Made by a program: the position numbers and the translations under genes. Below, one piece after another: positions 1 through 12,700 of a DNA stretch of 64,000 nucleotides. The stretch covers positions 496,001 through 560,000 of the forward strand of contig JASSKH010000045.1 of assembly GCA_031763025.1 (NCBI GenBank), in the 5' to 3' direction. Each line of letters begins with the position of its first letter. Positions within the stretch are counted from its first letter, which is position 1. The notes under the pieces are model-generated. The model ran no database searches. It saw only the letters and a list, made by a program, of their open reading frames with translations, and was not told the origin of the DNA. This stretch comes from Macrocystis pyrifera. Lineage: Eukaryota > Sar > Phaeophyceae > Laminariales > Laminariaceae.

Positions 1-553
1 TTGCTGCAGCATCTTGAGTTGTTCTTGCGCCTACAACATATCATGGATGCGCGTGAACGGCAAATCGCAGTGAAAACCCCACCGTTACAACCGAAAATGA
101 CCAACTATGAGAACCGCGAGCAATAACTGCAACCCCAAACTTTAACGAGGCGCTTGAGTAGGGGATGGGTCGATGTCGTCCCCTTTTGCGCATACTGTGT
201 CTGTTGCACGGCGAAAGGTGTCCTGGGCGGTGGTGTTGGGAGGCAGCACCTGAAATGTAGCACGCTACCTACGCTACGCCTTCTGTGATCGTGCTGTCCT
301 GCGGCTGCTGCTGCGCTCGGCGCTTGAAACAAAAAAGAGGGTTTCCAATGTATACAGAGGCGCTATTTACCAGGGGGCATCATCCAAAAGCAAGAGCAGC
401 GAAAATAAAATGAGAACCTACCCCAAACCCAGAACCCCGCGGAACCGGGACCGGTAACCAGCGCATCTCTGCAAAATGTCCCAACAATTACCTGGGGGAC
501 ATATGTGGGGCTTCCTTCCGGTCCAACCTCCGCGAGACAGACGCCGTCGCACG
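1..553. other. 3' flank of the snurportin-like gene, no gene seen
   Basis: No conserved protein segment, RNA gene or repeat recognised. It should contain the 3' untranslated region of the minus-strand gene ending at 554. Confidence 0.4.
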
Positions 554-733
554 TCAACAGAGGAGGACTCGCCGCATGCCGACGCCTGTCCCTGACGAAC
601 GCCTCCTGTCGAAAGTCGGACGTTGTTGAAACCGTCGAGTTTCCGACCCAATCAGCACCGGTCCCGCCGCCTTGCGTGCGCTCTTTCTCCCCTCCTCCTT
701 ATCGGAGCTGCCCCCGACCTTAAGTACCACCGC
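554..733 (-). CDS. SNUPN: Snurportin-like exon 8 (C-terminal, with stop)
   Basis: Acceptor CCATGTTCCAG, then AVVLKVGGSSDKEEGRKSAR and a basic tail to TGA at 554-556. The AVVLKV strand plausibly completes the domain. The rest is not conserved, so the exact terminus is less certain. Confidence 0.6.
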   Translation of the reverse strand, partial: AVVLKVGGSSDKEEGRKSARKAAGPVLIGSETRRFQQRPTFDRRRSSGTGVGMRRVLLC

Positions 734-3700
734 CTGGAACATGGAGTGTTGGTATTGAGTAGACGGCGTTATGCGGGAAGGGACTGGCAGGGAGGGTAGA
801 AGGGGGGTGCTAGTGCTGTACAACCATATAGCACAGGTGACCAGATAGCACACTCCCTCCGACGAATTTCAAACTACTATAGTGATAATAGTGATATTGA
901 TAGAAGTGATACTGCAGTAGTGATCCTAGTGACAGTGATACTGTGGAATAGCTGGTTCTTTCGACAACGGGGAGGGGGCGCAAACGAAATTAACAAACGC
1001 TGAGCGATGCATCTATGGAAGGGTCTCGACGAGATATCCCCGACGCCGCCATTTCTGTTGTGTGTGTGCGCGCCCCTAGTTTCGGAGAGACTTGTCGATC
1101 ATTAATAGGAAACTATTCCAAGGGGGCATGTTGTCCTATCACCCGTGTGTTACATCACACTTACGGCAGCCACACCGGCGGCTTCATACAAGGCACTGCT
1201 ATCAAAGAAACGAGGAGGCCGCGGTTTGATACTACTCTAACCCCCCCTACGGGTACTAAAAACATTACTACTACTATTACTGTTCATACTCATAGTCATA
1301 GTCATACTCATAGTAATGACGTCATGTCGGCGGCAGATGTCGTGTTTCTCTGAATACGAAAATAAAAAACAAACACGATTTACCTGTGCCGACTCTGTTC
1401 CGAGGTATGACCAAGCCACCGACCCGACCCGTCTATCCACAGCAGGTGGAGCCGAGCCGGTAATGCAGTGTTTCTTAACGAAGTAGAGCGGGAAAATTAT
1501 GAACAAAACGACGACTCACCTGCACCGACTCTGTTCCAAGGTACCGCGCCACCGACCCGTCCTTCCACAGCAGCACGAGAGGGGTGGGGCCGAGCTGGTA
1601 ATGCGCGGCCTTGAAGTGAAACAGCAGGCCATCCTTGATGAACGGCACAGGAGACGCATAGGCGTGCGCTAACCCTTGCCTGTCGCACTCGTGGTAGGGC
1701 GTTGGCTGGATGCATGAGGGGGGGGGGGGGGTAGGGGGAGTCACTGTGTAGGCTGGCTAGAAGGTAGGGTTGGGAATCAAACAATAAACGAGCTTCAGGT
1801 GATGATTGATTATTTATTTATTTGTTTGCTGGATTAATCGTGGCCTTTTTACTATTTTCAGCTTGTATCGCGTTTAGTATTGCATACTAAAACCTGTGTA
1901 TATACCTAGTATATTTCATGTAATTCAAGTACCAGGTGTGCCAGTACAAAAACTCATACGATATGCTTGTACACTGAATTACATACCAGGTGCACCTTTT
2001 GTTCGCATAGATTCTTTACTGGGCATTCTAAAACCCTATGGATTTTATTTGTATGGCGTTTAGTATACCATGATAAAAGCCATACAGCAAGAAAATAAAA
2101 AAAATAGTTATGAAGTCAAACCCCTGTTGATATTACTATGGTCAGAAATAGTCACATGACTCTTATTCATGATTAAGCACATTTTTAGAGTTGATTCCCA
2201 ACCCTAGTACTGCTGGGAAATTTGTATACGTATACTGTAGGTGCTTGCCAGTATCTTCTGGCGGTGTGGGGGTGGCTATTGTGCTTCGGCTGCATCGCGA
2301 CAAAAAAGCCGGTGGATGATTGCCGCAATGGTAAGCAGGACAGTGTATCACTAGAAAAAGGGGGTCACTGTATAGTCTGCTTTGCCTCATTGTCTGGTCA
2401 CGTGTCCGTAAATGCAGGAGCCCAACAGGGAAGGGAGTGGCGAGGGGAGGTGTACTCATGTCATGTATGGCATTAATACTCTGTAGTCGTATGACCATAA
2501 ACCCTCGCATTCCTACAATGCCGAGACTGAGCACGTCGGGTTTTCACCGACCAGGCAGACATTTCTTGCACCAGGCACGAAGCACCGTGAGCTGTTGGGC
2601 AAGTCGCATGAAGGGCGCGCTGCATCCCACTAACACCCGTTTGTGAGGCGGACTTGCAATGGATGACGGCTTCGCACGGCGTGGGAGGGGGGGGCGGTCG
2701 GAAACACCCACAATCGATAATTATGCGCGATCGCTTGGCGCAGCAGCGCGATGTGCTGTTTCCGCACTCATGCTTACGCGGAGTCGAACACAAGAGAACC
2801 GAGTAGGCCTCCGCCTGTTAGCGTTGTCGAAAAAGCGTCCGAAAAACGGTTGAACTATGCTTGGCTTCAAACCCCAGACCCTAACCCCAATCGCCGGGGA
2901 AAATTATCGGAAATAGGCTGGAATGAGGAGATGTAAGATGCAAACTTCCAACCATCGCTTCGTCAAAAAAATGGTTAAAACGTGCTTGAAAGTCAAACCC
3001 GACCGCCTGGGAAAATCACCGGAAATAGGATGTTTTAGTTAGCGTGTGGACGATCAACCATCGTTTCGACAAAATGTAAGAAATGTGCCTGACTTTGTAC
3101 CAACCCCGATTTCCTGGAAATTTTCTCGGACTTAGGAATACCTGGTAGTGACGAGTGACCTAGTGGGCTTTCAATCATCGCTTCGAAAAAATGGTTGAAA
3201 CATGCTTGACTTTTCTAACCTAAACCGTAATTAGCAGGGTACTCGTTCATTTTGCCGCGGTAAAACCCCGGAAGCGTTAATGTTGTGGTTTACGGCCGAA
3301 ATATGGGGTTTAACCGTTTCCTCCAAAGTCGTTACTGGCAAAAAAACAACATATCTGGACGGTTTACTACCGAAAAACGACTCATCAAAAACAAAAACGG
3401 GAGTCCCCGTTACTGGCAAACGAAATACCATGTACTGCATACAGCTCTGTCCAGAAATATAACGATCGTTTTTTCACGAATTGAAGTACCGGTATGTAAA
3501 TAGGGAATACACCGGCCCCGCTATCACGTAGCGCGCGAGCTGCAGCTGCAGCAGGTATGATATAGTGCGACTGCAAATCTAGCGCAGGCATGAAGGGCGG
3601 CGCGTCTATAAATATACCAGCGTAACCTGTGGCTCGTAGGAACTCTGTTTGAAACTGTCTCAAACTTGTGTGCGTTCGTGGATGGTGGGCAGTAGTTTGT

Positions 3701-6700
3701 TGGATTATCAGCGCCTATAATGTTCCACTCTGTCCCTGCATACAATGGCCGTTTGTACATTAATAATGAATCAAAATGTTACTTACATCTCGGGACATAG
3801 GATAATCCATGGCTTTTCGGCGGTCGTCCCATCTCTTTAAAATCAAGTAATGAATTCAGTCGAAGACCCCATTGCATAATCAAGTCATACCGGCTTCAGC
3901 CATATCGAACGGGGTCCCCAATATTTGGCGCCGTGAAAATTCCAAACTCGCCTTCGCGATAAATCACCCGTACACTACGTGCCTGGGCCAGGCAACCTTT
4001 GCCCACACAGGACAGAAAGATCAAGTAGATCATCTAGCTCTTCAGCCGCCGATACGGTACGTTGTGCAGGACATATGCTTGTATAGTAAAGAGCCAACAC
4101 AGGAAACCTGTCCTAACAAAATGCCGAGTACGCAGCTCCACCCGGCAACAGAAGCTACACCCTACAGATCAGGAATGTCATACAAATCAGATATATAGCT
4201 GCCCCGAAAGATCTAGACCATGATTTGGGGATCTATCTGATCTATCTGATCTGTCCAACGTGTGCTATTTGCGACCATTGGCGCTATTTATAGTCACACC
4301 TTGATTCGGAAGGCGTTGCTGGCGCTGACGGTTTCAAGCGGGCCGTCCGCTTCCATCAACTTCGTGTGCACCCAGAAGAAGCGGAAATCAGTGTTGCTGT
4401 CGTACAGCGGGTACCCCTGATGATCACAAGCGCGTACCAAACAAAATCATGCAAAGAACACATGAAACTCCTTAAAACACGTTAACACGATAGAACACGC
4501 AAAGCACGTCAAGAGCACCTGAAACCTTAAGCCAGCGAAACAGAAGAAGCAAGAATAACAAGCACAGCACGTTGGACAAGCAGAAAAGAGCCACGATCAA
4601 AACACATGAACTCTGTGAACCCCATTTTGCAAAAACATAAAAACCATCATGCTGCATATTGAAAGATATTCCTAATCTAATTCCAAGTATTCATAGTTTT
4701 TGCCAACTCTCAAGTGGAAGTGGCTTTTTCCCGAACTCTAGTCCCAAGTAGTCCCAACTCTACTTCCGAGTAGTTTTTTCCAGCTCTTATCCTTAGTGGT
4801 TTATTCCCAACCCTCATCCCGAGTACTTTGCTCCTAAAATGTGGGTGCGGTTCTATCGAGGTTATGAAAATATTTCAACATGACAACTACTAATACGGTA
4901 ATCCAACAACTCCATAAAAACAGTACAACACTACTGTAACAAGTATCAAAACTATTGTAGCAGAACCGGCAAGACAGGCCAGTAGCGTGTAGCATTCTCT
5001 CTCCAAATAGAAGGAAATTTTGCATGCTAGTATTATAGAGTATACAAACGGTCCTAACATTCGGGATATAGTACCAGGCACTAAAAAAATATTAACAGCA
5101 CGATAGGCCCATCTTTGTCTTTGACTAAAAAGGTCGAGAGTGCACAAAAAATCCTGAGAAAGACCTTTTTCCCAACAAGCACGCCAGACGATGAAAAAAT
5201 ACGGTCCACTTATCCTGGAGATAAAATTGGCAGACAAGGTAGTGCATGAGGCTGACTCACTTTCCAAGCCAGAATGCCGAGCACGAAAACGTACGGTCCA
5301 ATTCATGGAACACCCAGTCCATGCTATCATGTCCAGCGCGAAAAATGTATAATCTAACGCATGGAAGTCGCAGTACAAACCATTATCTCGAGGCCGAAAA
5401 AGGAATATCCCAACGCATGCGACACGAAGTCCAAGCAAGAATGTCGAGAGCCAGAAGGTATCACCCAACTCATGGAACACGCAGTCCATCATGTCGAGCA
5501 CGAAAACGTGTGGTCCAATTCATGGAACACCCAGTCCAAGCCATCATGTCCAGCGCGAAAGTCCTATCCAACTCATGGAACACGCAATCCAAGCCAGCCT
5601 GTCCAGCGCCAAGAAGGTATGATCCAACTCATGGAACACGCAGTTCAAGTCACCATGTCCAGTACGAAGGTGCTCGTCAATTAAAGGAACACGCAGTACA
5701 AGCCATCATGCCTAGCCATAAGTTCTGGTCCAATTCATGGGATTGACTCACCTTCCAAGCCATCATGTCCAGCACGAAGAAGGTCTGATCCAACTCATGG
5801 AACACGCAGTCCAGGATGCAGTAACCGCCACCTTTAGACCCTCCGCGCCGCCCCGCCTTCGAGCCTCCAGGCAAGTGAGAGCTGAATCTATGAACAAATC
5901 ATGGAATCAAACAATAAGAAACGGCCAGAAATATCTCATCAGACTTTTCCTCTCCCCTTCGACCCTCCAGCCAAGTGATGACTGAATCTTTGAACAACAC
6001 ATCGACACCACAAGAGAAACATCACACGCGTCGGACATATATCGATTCCCACTTCATGATCTAGATCGATCTAGATCATTCAGGGCAGACAGATAGATAG
6101 CTTCCTGATCTGTATGGTCTACCGTGAATTGTGTTGCCGGGTAGAAGCCTAAATAATCTGCATGATCTTGTAGCACATATTTCCTGTTTGGAATGTGTAC
6201 TATACTAAACAGACCCTATACCACATCTCAATGTCGGCAGCTTGGGACCTGTAGATTATCCATCTGTCCGAGGTGTCAAACCATACCAGGTATCAGGTAT
6301 CGAATTATTCCTGTGGATCGCAACACGGCGTTAATCACGAGCTCTGGACGCATGGGAGCACGGAACGAACCGAAGCAAAGCCCAAGCGTCGGCAATATTG
6401 TCGACAACCCAGCAAAGTTTCGATGAAGGTTGCAATAAGGGGTACCACTGCAACTATTAATAGGGGTACCCCTCCAACTAGGGGTAGAACATTTACAATA
6501 CGAATGACGGGGTTCCTGGACTGAGGTATTGCCGTAGTAAAGAGGAAGATATAAGGATAAACACCGTTGACTTCGCCAAGGGGTGCGACCGTTTTTTCAG
6601 CGTTATTGATAAGTCTCTCAGCAACGGTAAAATGGTGCTAAAAGTCGAACCTTATATTTTCGGGAGGTTCTCTCTCGACCAGAAAATCTTTCCGAAAACA

Positions 6701-9700
6701 ACTTGTTCGGTTCTTGTTCGGTATTGGCAAACCTTGACCTTCGAGCGCTGGAAAAATGGCCGCACACCCCTGTGCGAGCGAACTCAACGCTCTTACTCCT
6801 TAAGGTACCCACATATTGTTGGAACCCCATTAACGTTGTAGAATTATTCCTTGTAACCCTAGTCGACGGTAATTGATTGTTCATCTTCATTTTATGTTTG
6901 GCCAGTTTGCGTTTTGTGGGCAGTGCAACACAGCTGAAAGGAGCCCCACGAAAATTAGGAGCCAAAGTCTATATCATACCCCTAGATACCGTCCGTAGCA
7001 CTTGTCACCTGTCTATCACCTGTCTATCACCTGTGTATGACCGCCCCGCTCATCTGCCTGGCCACCGTTTCTCCCTTGGATGAGATCACCAGCACGCGCT
7101 TCCCCTCCGGCCTCGCCATGACAAACCATCCTGAATGTATCGGGCAGGCACACAAAACGACAACACAACCAGCAGCCGGCACTATTTCAGCCACAATACG
7201 AGGTGTCGCTCAGATCAAAACCATACTATTAATAGTATACGGGCAGGCGTAAATGCCAACATACAATATCAACCGCCAGCATCACTTCAGCGACAATCCA
7301 GTCCAGGCCCCCGAAAAAGAAATAATATACCAGGTACACAAGAACATATAAGGCTCACTTTTTGGAAGCCGCTAAGAAAATTGGATAAATAAATCGTGCT
7401 CAGCCGCCAGCGCTACACAAAATCCTATCAGGTATAGACTAGCCCATGTTCAAGGATGGTGTCAAAATAATATAGTAACGATTGCTCGGATTAATTCGGT
7501 GTTTCTTCTTGGCGGGCCCATACTGCATCCTAGTGTATACAGTATACCAGCCACCGGCGCCATTTCAGCCACAACACGAGGAGACACAGGTAAAAAGTGT
7601 CGCAGATAATACCGTACAACAGGCAGCAAAACACACATCTCGGACGAATTTCCAAGCTGGTTTCCTCGACAGCGGGGAGATTGTGAAAATAAAAAGCGAT
7701 CCGCCTACGAGAAGGTATCGACGATATCGTTCCCAAGCCATCATTTTCGTTATGTACCCTAGGTCCGTAAGGCACGCTTCGGAGAAAATGGTCTCGGAAA
7801 ATCCACCCCCGGGGGTGGGTTATCTTATCACCCGTGTGATATTGTTTATACGGGCAGTCGACCCTTGCCGTATAACTAGCAGCCGTATGCAGGTAATGCT
7901 CGTTTGTGAAATACCGGCATTCAATACTACACTCGTACATGTAACAACTGTAGTAGAACAGCAACAAAGGGCGCCAAAAAGAGCGGGGGGAGAACGGGGG
8001 GGGGGGGGGGGGGGGGGGGGTACTCATTGCCATGCATGGCCGTAGTTGCATGACCACAGACCATCGTATCCCTACAATGCCGGGACAGGGCACGTCGGGT
8101 TTTTGCTGACCAGACAGACAGTGCTTGCACCAAGCGCGAACCGCCGTGAGGTGTTCGGTGAATCGCATGAAGGGTGAGCTGCATCCTACAAAGAATCGTT
8201 TGTGAGGCGGACTTTTCTTGCATACCTGGTAAGGATGTCAGCTTCGAAGTAAATGACAGGGGGGCGCGACACTCTCGAGGTCGCCCGAAACGATCAAGGC
8301 AACAAACGTAAGCTAACTGACGTCGAGGCCCGACATTCGTCTTGTCTTCTCGGACCAAAATTAGAAGGAGAAAAGGTAACGTCTTGATACCCGCGGGACC
8401 TTGGGCACACTGACGCGAGCAGCAAACGAACGACAGAGCTTGACTGGGCGAACACATAGTGACTGCCACTCTCAAAGACAGCGTATTCCGAGTATGGACA
8501 ACAGAACACGAAGATGATAGCGCTTCCGGTGAGCACTAGCTTTGATGACGCGTGCGCGGGTGAAGATGAAGACGATGAAGACGTAGCACCGTACCCCACC
8601 AGCCGCTCGAGATGTTTCGTATCAGTTGTACAAGAATTTATTTTTCAACGTATTCACTACAGCTGTCTCAACGCACGGTTAGTGCGCAGTACTATTGGGT
8701 GAAGCAGGTAACGTCCCATGCGGGTAACGTCCCATGCACTGTTCCACCATTCCATAAGTTCGGTTTTCACCCGAAGCACGCCCTCGCCCGATCTAAATAT
8801 GAATACTACAGCAACATGCAGCATCCTACTCTTCACGCGACTAATCGAACGCTCGGCTCACCGGCCCCCACAGAGCTTCCGGCGCCGTTAAGATCGCTCG
8901 GGACTGTCAGCATCCACTCCGGCGTGCAGAGCTGATTGGCCCAATGGTCCCGCCGCTTAACCGCCCGTTGAGTTGAGCCGCTATCGCTCCCACCCCCCGC
9001 ACCGCGCTTCCCCTTCCCCCTGCTCTTCCCCCCTCGGCTACCGCTACTGCTGCTGCCATTGCTGTTTGGCAACCCAACACCTCCGGCACCCCCTTCCGTC
9101 CCGCCAAAAGGTTTGGGAATCCCTCCGTCGTCACCCGCGGGGCCCAAAGCGCTCTCTTGGACCTGAAAAAGGGGTCCACGGGGGAAGGTGGGGGCCGCCA
9201 AAGAAATACTTTTACTCAAGAGCAAAGGTGCCAGTTGACGGTCGTTTACTTACCCGTCAAGACCTCCCGTCACCGTCAGTACCTCTTTTTAGACTATGAT
9301 AGTTTTAGTGTGGGTATTTCCTTGACGGCTGTGTTTGACAGCCGTCCGTCAAGGGGGAAAAATCGTTGCTAACCATTGCATCCTATTTGACTAAAGAGCG
9401 CTTGTCCACGTGCAGCATTAAACACCTCAGCCGCACCGCACCGCATCGAACCGTGCACACCTGCCCTTCCACAGCCATCCCATCGGCGTGCCCCCCATCT
9501 CCGCCCCATGACGCCTCCTCTCCTTCTTTCGTCGGCAGAAAACCGCCGCCGTATTCTTCGTTGCCCGTAGGGTCGGCTTCATCCGAGGGGAATGAGGCCA
9601 GCAGGCGAGCGTGTTCCGACAGATTCCGCCGCGCCTGGACATGGAAGCACACGCGTAGGGCGAATGCCATTATTTTAATATAATGCCACAGTTGACCGTA

Positions 9701-12700
9701 GGGTTATTCACCCCATTTACCAGATATACTATTAATAGTATGCCGTGTAACACGTGTGACAAACAACCCCCCGTCGGTCGGTGTCACTGAGATTGTAGCC
9801 GATTTTTCTCCAAAGGGCGCACACTAGAAACGAAAATGGCGGCTTTGGGAAGATCTCGTCGAGATATTTCCATAGTCTTGTCGCTCGGCGCATGTTTCCA
9901 TCATTCCCGTTGTCGAGAATATCACCTCGGGAATTCGTCCGAGTGGGTGCCTACTCTCAAGTGTTACGCGGTACACGGTAATGTAATTATTACGAGGTAA
10001 TACTGTGGCCTTCTATTGTATGTACATGTCGAACCAGTACTGCTGCTGCAGACTATACCGGTACGTACTGGGTGTGCCGTGCGACGATGCTGACAGAGTA
10101 CGCAGGCAACACGCAACACCGGGTTGTGTCGAAGAGTTACTGCCTGCAAGCACAACACCAACTGGGATTGCTTTTTCACAACCCGTTGAAGGTACAACCT
10201 ACCTACCTACCTACCTATGGGTATGACTATTCATACTGGACCATCGAGGTACATGCCACACACAGCCCCACCCCAACGTATTTAGGTGAGCAGGAAATCA
10301 AACCAACAAACCAGGAAATTTCAATGAGACGTTCTTCAGTCTCCGCCAACCAATCTCAATCCACTGTAATACCAATCTACCACTAGCGAGGCTCTCATCA
10401 GTCCGTGACCCCCCATCGCTTCAAAACTCCCGTCGCATCTCTGCTCTACCAGGTACTTGAGAGCAGTGTTCCATTAAACCAATCGATCAACATGACAAGA
10501 TGGCTAGATATAGGAGATTGCAGGCACAACCAAACCACCCCAGCTACGACTGCACTTCCTCCAGCCACCGTCTATCAATCTACAGTAGATGTACAGTAGG
10601 TACCAATATATCAATAGCGAGGGTCTCATCAGTCATCAGTCCTTCTCGCCCCTGCCATCGCCTTAAAGCCCCAACCTCTCAGCTGCTCGGAATAAAACTG
10701 TTGCCTGTTCGAAACCACCAACCAACTACCACGACAAGACGGCTGCAGCAGAGGAGCAGGGAAGCAAACCAAGGCAAATTTCAATGACACGCCCTTCAGC
10801 CGCCGCCTATCAATCTACAACAGTATCAATAGCGAGAGCGAGGCCCTCTCATCAGTCCGTATCGCCCCTGCTGCTGTCGTCCGAACGCTCTCAGCTCTCG
10901 GCTTTCAGCCCTACGTAATAAAACTGTTTATAATCTACCAACCTCAGCTAATAACCAACCGACGATAAGATGCAGAATCGCCAGAATTACCAGCAAATCT
11001 AACCACGGCGATTTCAATGACACCACCCTTCTGCTGCCTCCCGACAATGTATCAGCATCAGTTCCTACTGTACAGCGAGGCTCTCTCTCGTCAGTCCATG
11101 TCGCCCGTGCTGCTGTCGTCTCAGAGCTATAGCTCCCACCTCTTGACTACGGTGTACACGTATGAAAAGCGTATGAAATCACCAATCAAATCAGCCACCA
11201 CGACAAGTTGACTAGAATAGGAGGAAGCAGGAAACCAAACAACGGCGATTTAAACAGCAAGCTCTCTTCAGTTGCCGCCTATGAATCGAATCTACAAATC
11301 CGTCGATCGATCAATAACTTTGTACTAGGTATGTAGTGTAAGACGTGAAAAGCGAGGTTCTCTTTCATTCGGTGTCGACCATGCCGTCGTCTCCAAGCTT
11401 TCACAAGAAAACTGATCGAAAAAAAAAATAAACCAATATGGCTATTATTAATATAACTAATAGAACGGCAGGAAGCCAAAACCACCGGCAAAACCAATGG
11501 CACGTCCTTCAGCCGCCGCCTACTACTGCTGTATCGATCTACAGCATCACTATCAGGCTGTTTCCTGTGCGGTTCGGTTTCGAGCTTCAGATTCGATTTT
11601 TCGATCTAAAAAATGAATGACCCTGCTTATGCAGTCCGAATTGCAAAATGCGACCGGAAAAAGTTCGATTTGAGAATCCAATGACCCAAGTCGACGGATT
11701 TTGGCTTAGTTCAAGATGTTGCCCACGACAGCGAACAGCAGCAGAACGATCGATGAGTCGGATGGTGACACAGGTGTATGGCGCGTTGGGCCGCGCCCGA
11801 CGCGCGGTCGGCGCGTCTCTCTGTGGCCAAACTACAGTCAGCTGGCGCGGGCTCGGGCCTAGAGACCAAGAGAAGCGTACTCGGTGCCCACCTCTCCGTG
11901 GATACGTACTCGTAGACTACTACACTGCTGTACAGCAGCAGCAGTCAGTCACATTGTGAAACACAAAATACCAAGACAGGTTGACTCTAGCGCACTCGCC
12001 ACGTCTCTTCGCCGCCAGACTAGAGGCAGTTAGCCTTGGCTGGAACGCTTGGGTCCTACGCGCAGGTCAGTGCACCCAGCGCGTCTCTTCGCGGCGCCAG
12101 ACCACAACAACAGCAGCTGGTCTCGGCGTTTGCTCGACTCTCTGCACGCACAATATGTCTGATTTTTCCGCATACTCGTAGGAAGACTGCTGTTTCGATT
12201 TGTCAAGTTCAGATCTGAAAATGCGATCCCAGGTCAAAGTCTTAAGCTTAAAAATCGAAACGCAGAGGAAACGACCTCAGGCTCGTTCTAATCGAAGAGC
12301 ATTTCTTCTAGAATTTCGAAAAATAATAGGAGATAAGTATCAAGATACTCTTGTAACATAGCGTCGTAGATTAATTCGTATATAGTTTGGGATTGATGAG
12401 GCCCCCTGCTGCGATCAGCTGTAGACTCTCACCCGGGGTTACTACCCCCGCGTTGATTCTCCGGCAATCAACGCGGCACGTGGTCGCAGAGAGTAGGTAC
12501 CCCGGTAAAATAAACACCAACAAAACTGATGTTGTCGACGGTACACCTCGATACCAACGATGGGCGGGCGGAATGGTCTGTTTTCCCTAGCCTCTTCCTA
12601 CTTTGTCGTGCTGTTGTCGAGCTGCGGTATCGACCACGGAGTGGGCTTAACCACTGCCTCCAAGTACAAGAAGAGGCTTTTCCGAAGAGGGGTTCGCCCT

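Noticed and set aside
4890-5746. Open frames of up to 203 aa on both strands
   Set aside because: They follow the exon-5-derived tandem repeat and end outside it without any domain.
7530-8475. Minus-strand frames of 182-212 aa with polyproline
   Set aside because: The Pro run is the G homopolymer at about 8000; the rest is repeat R1 and intron sequence.
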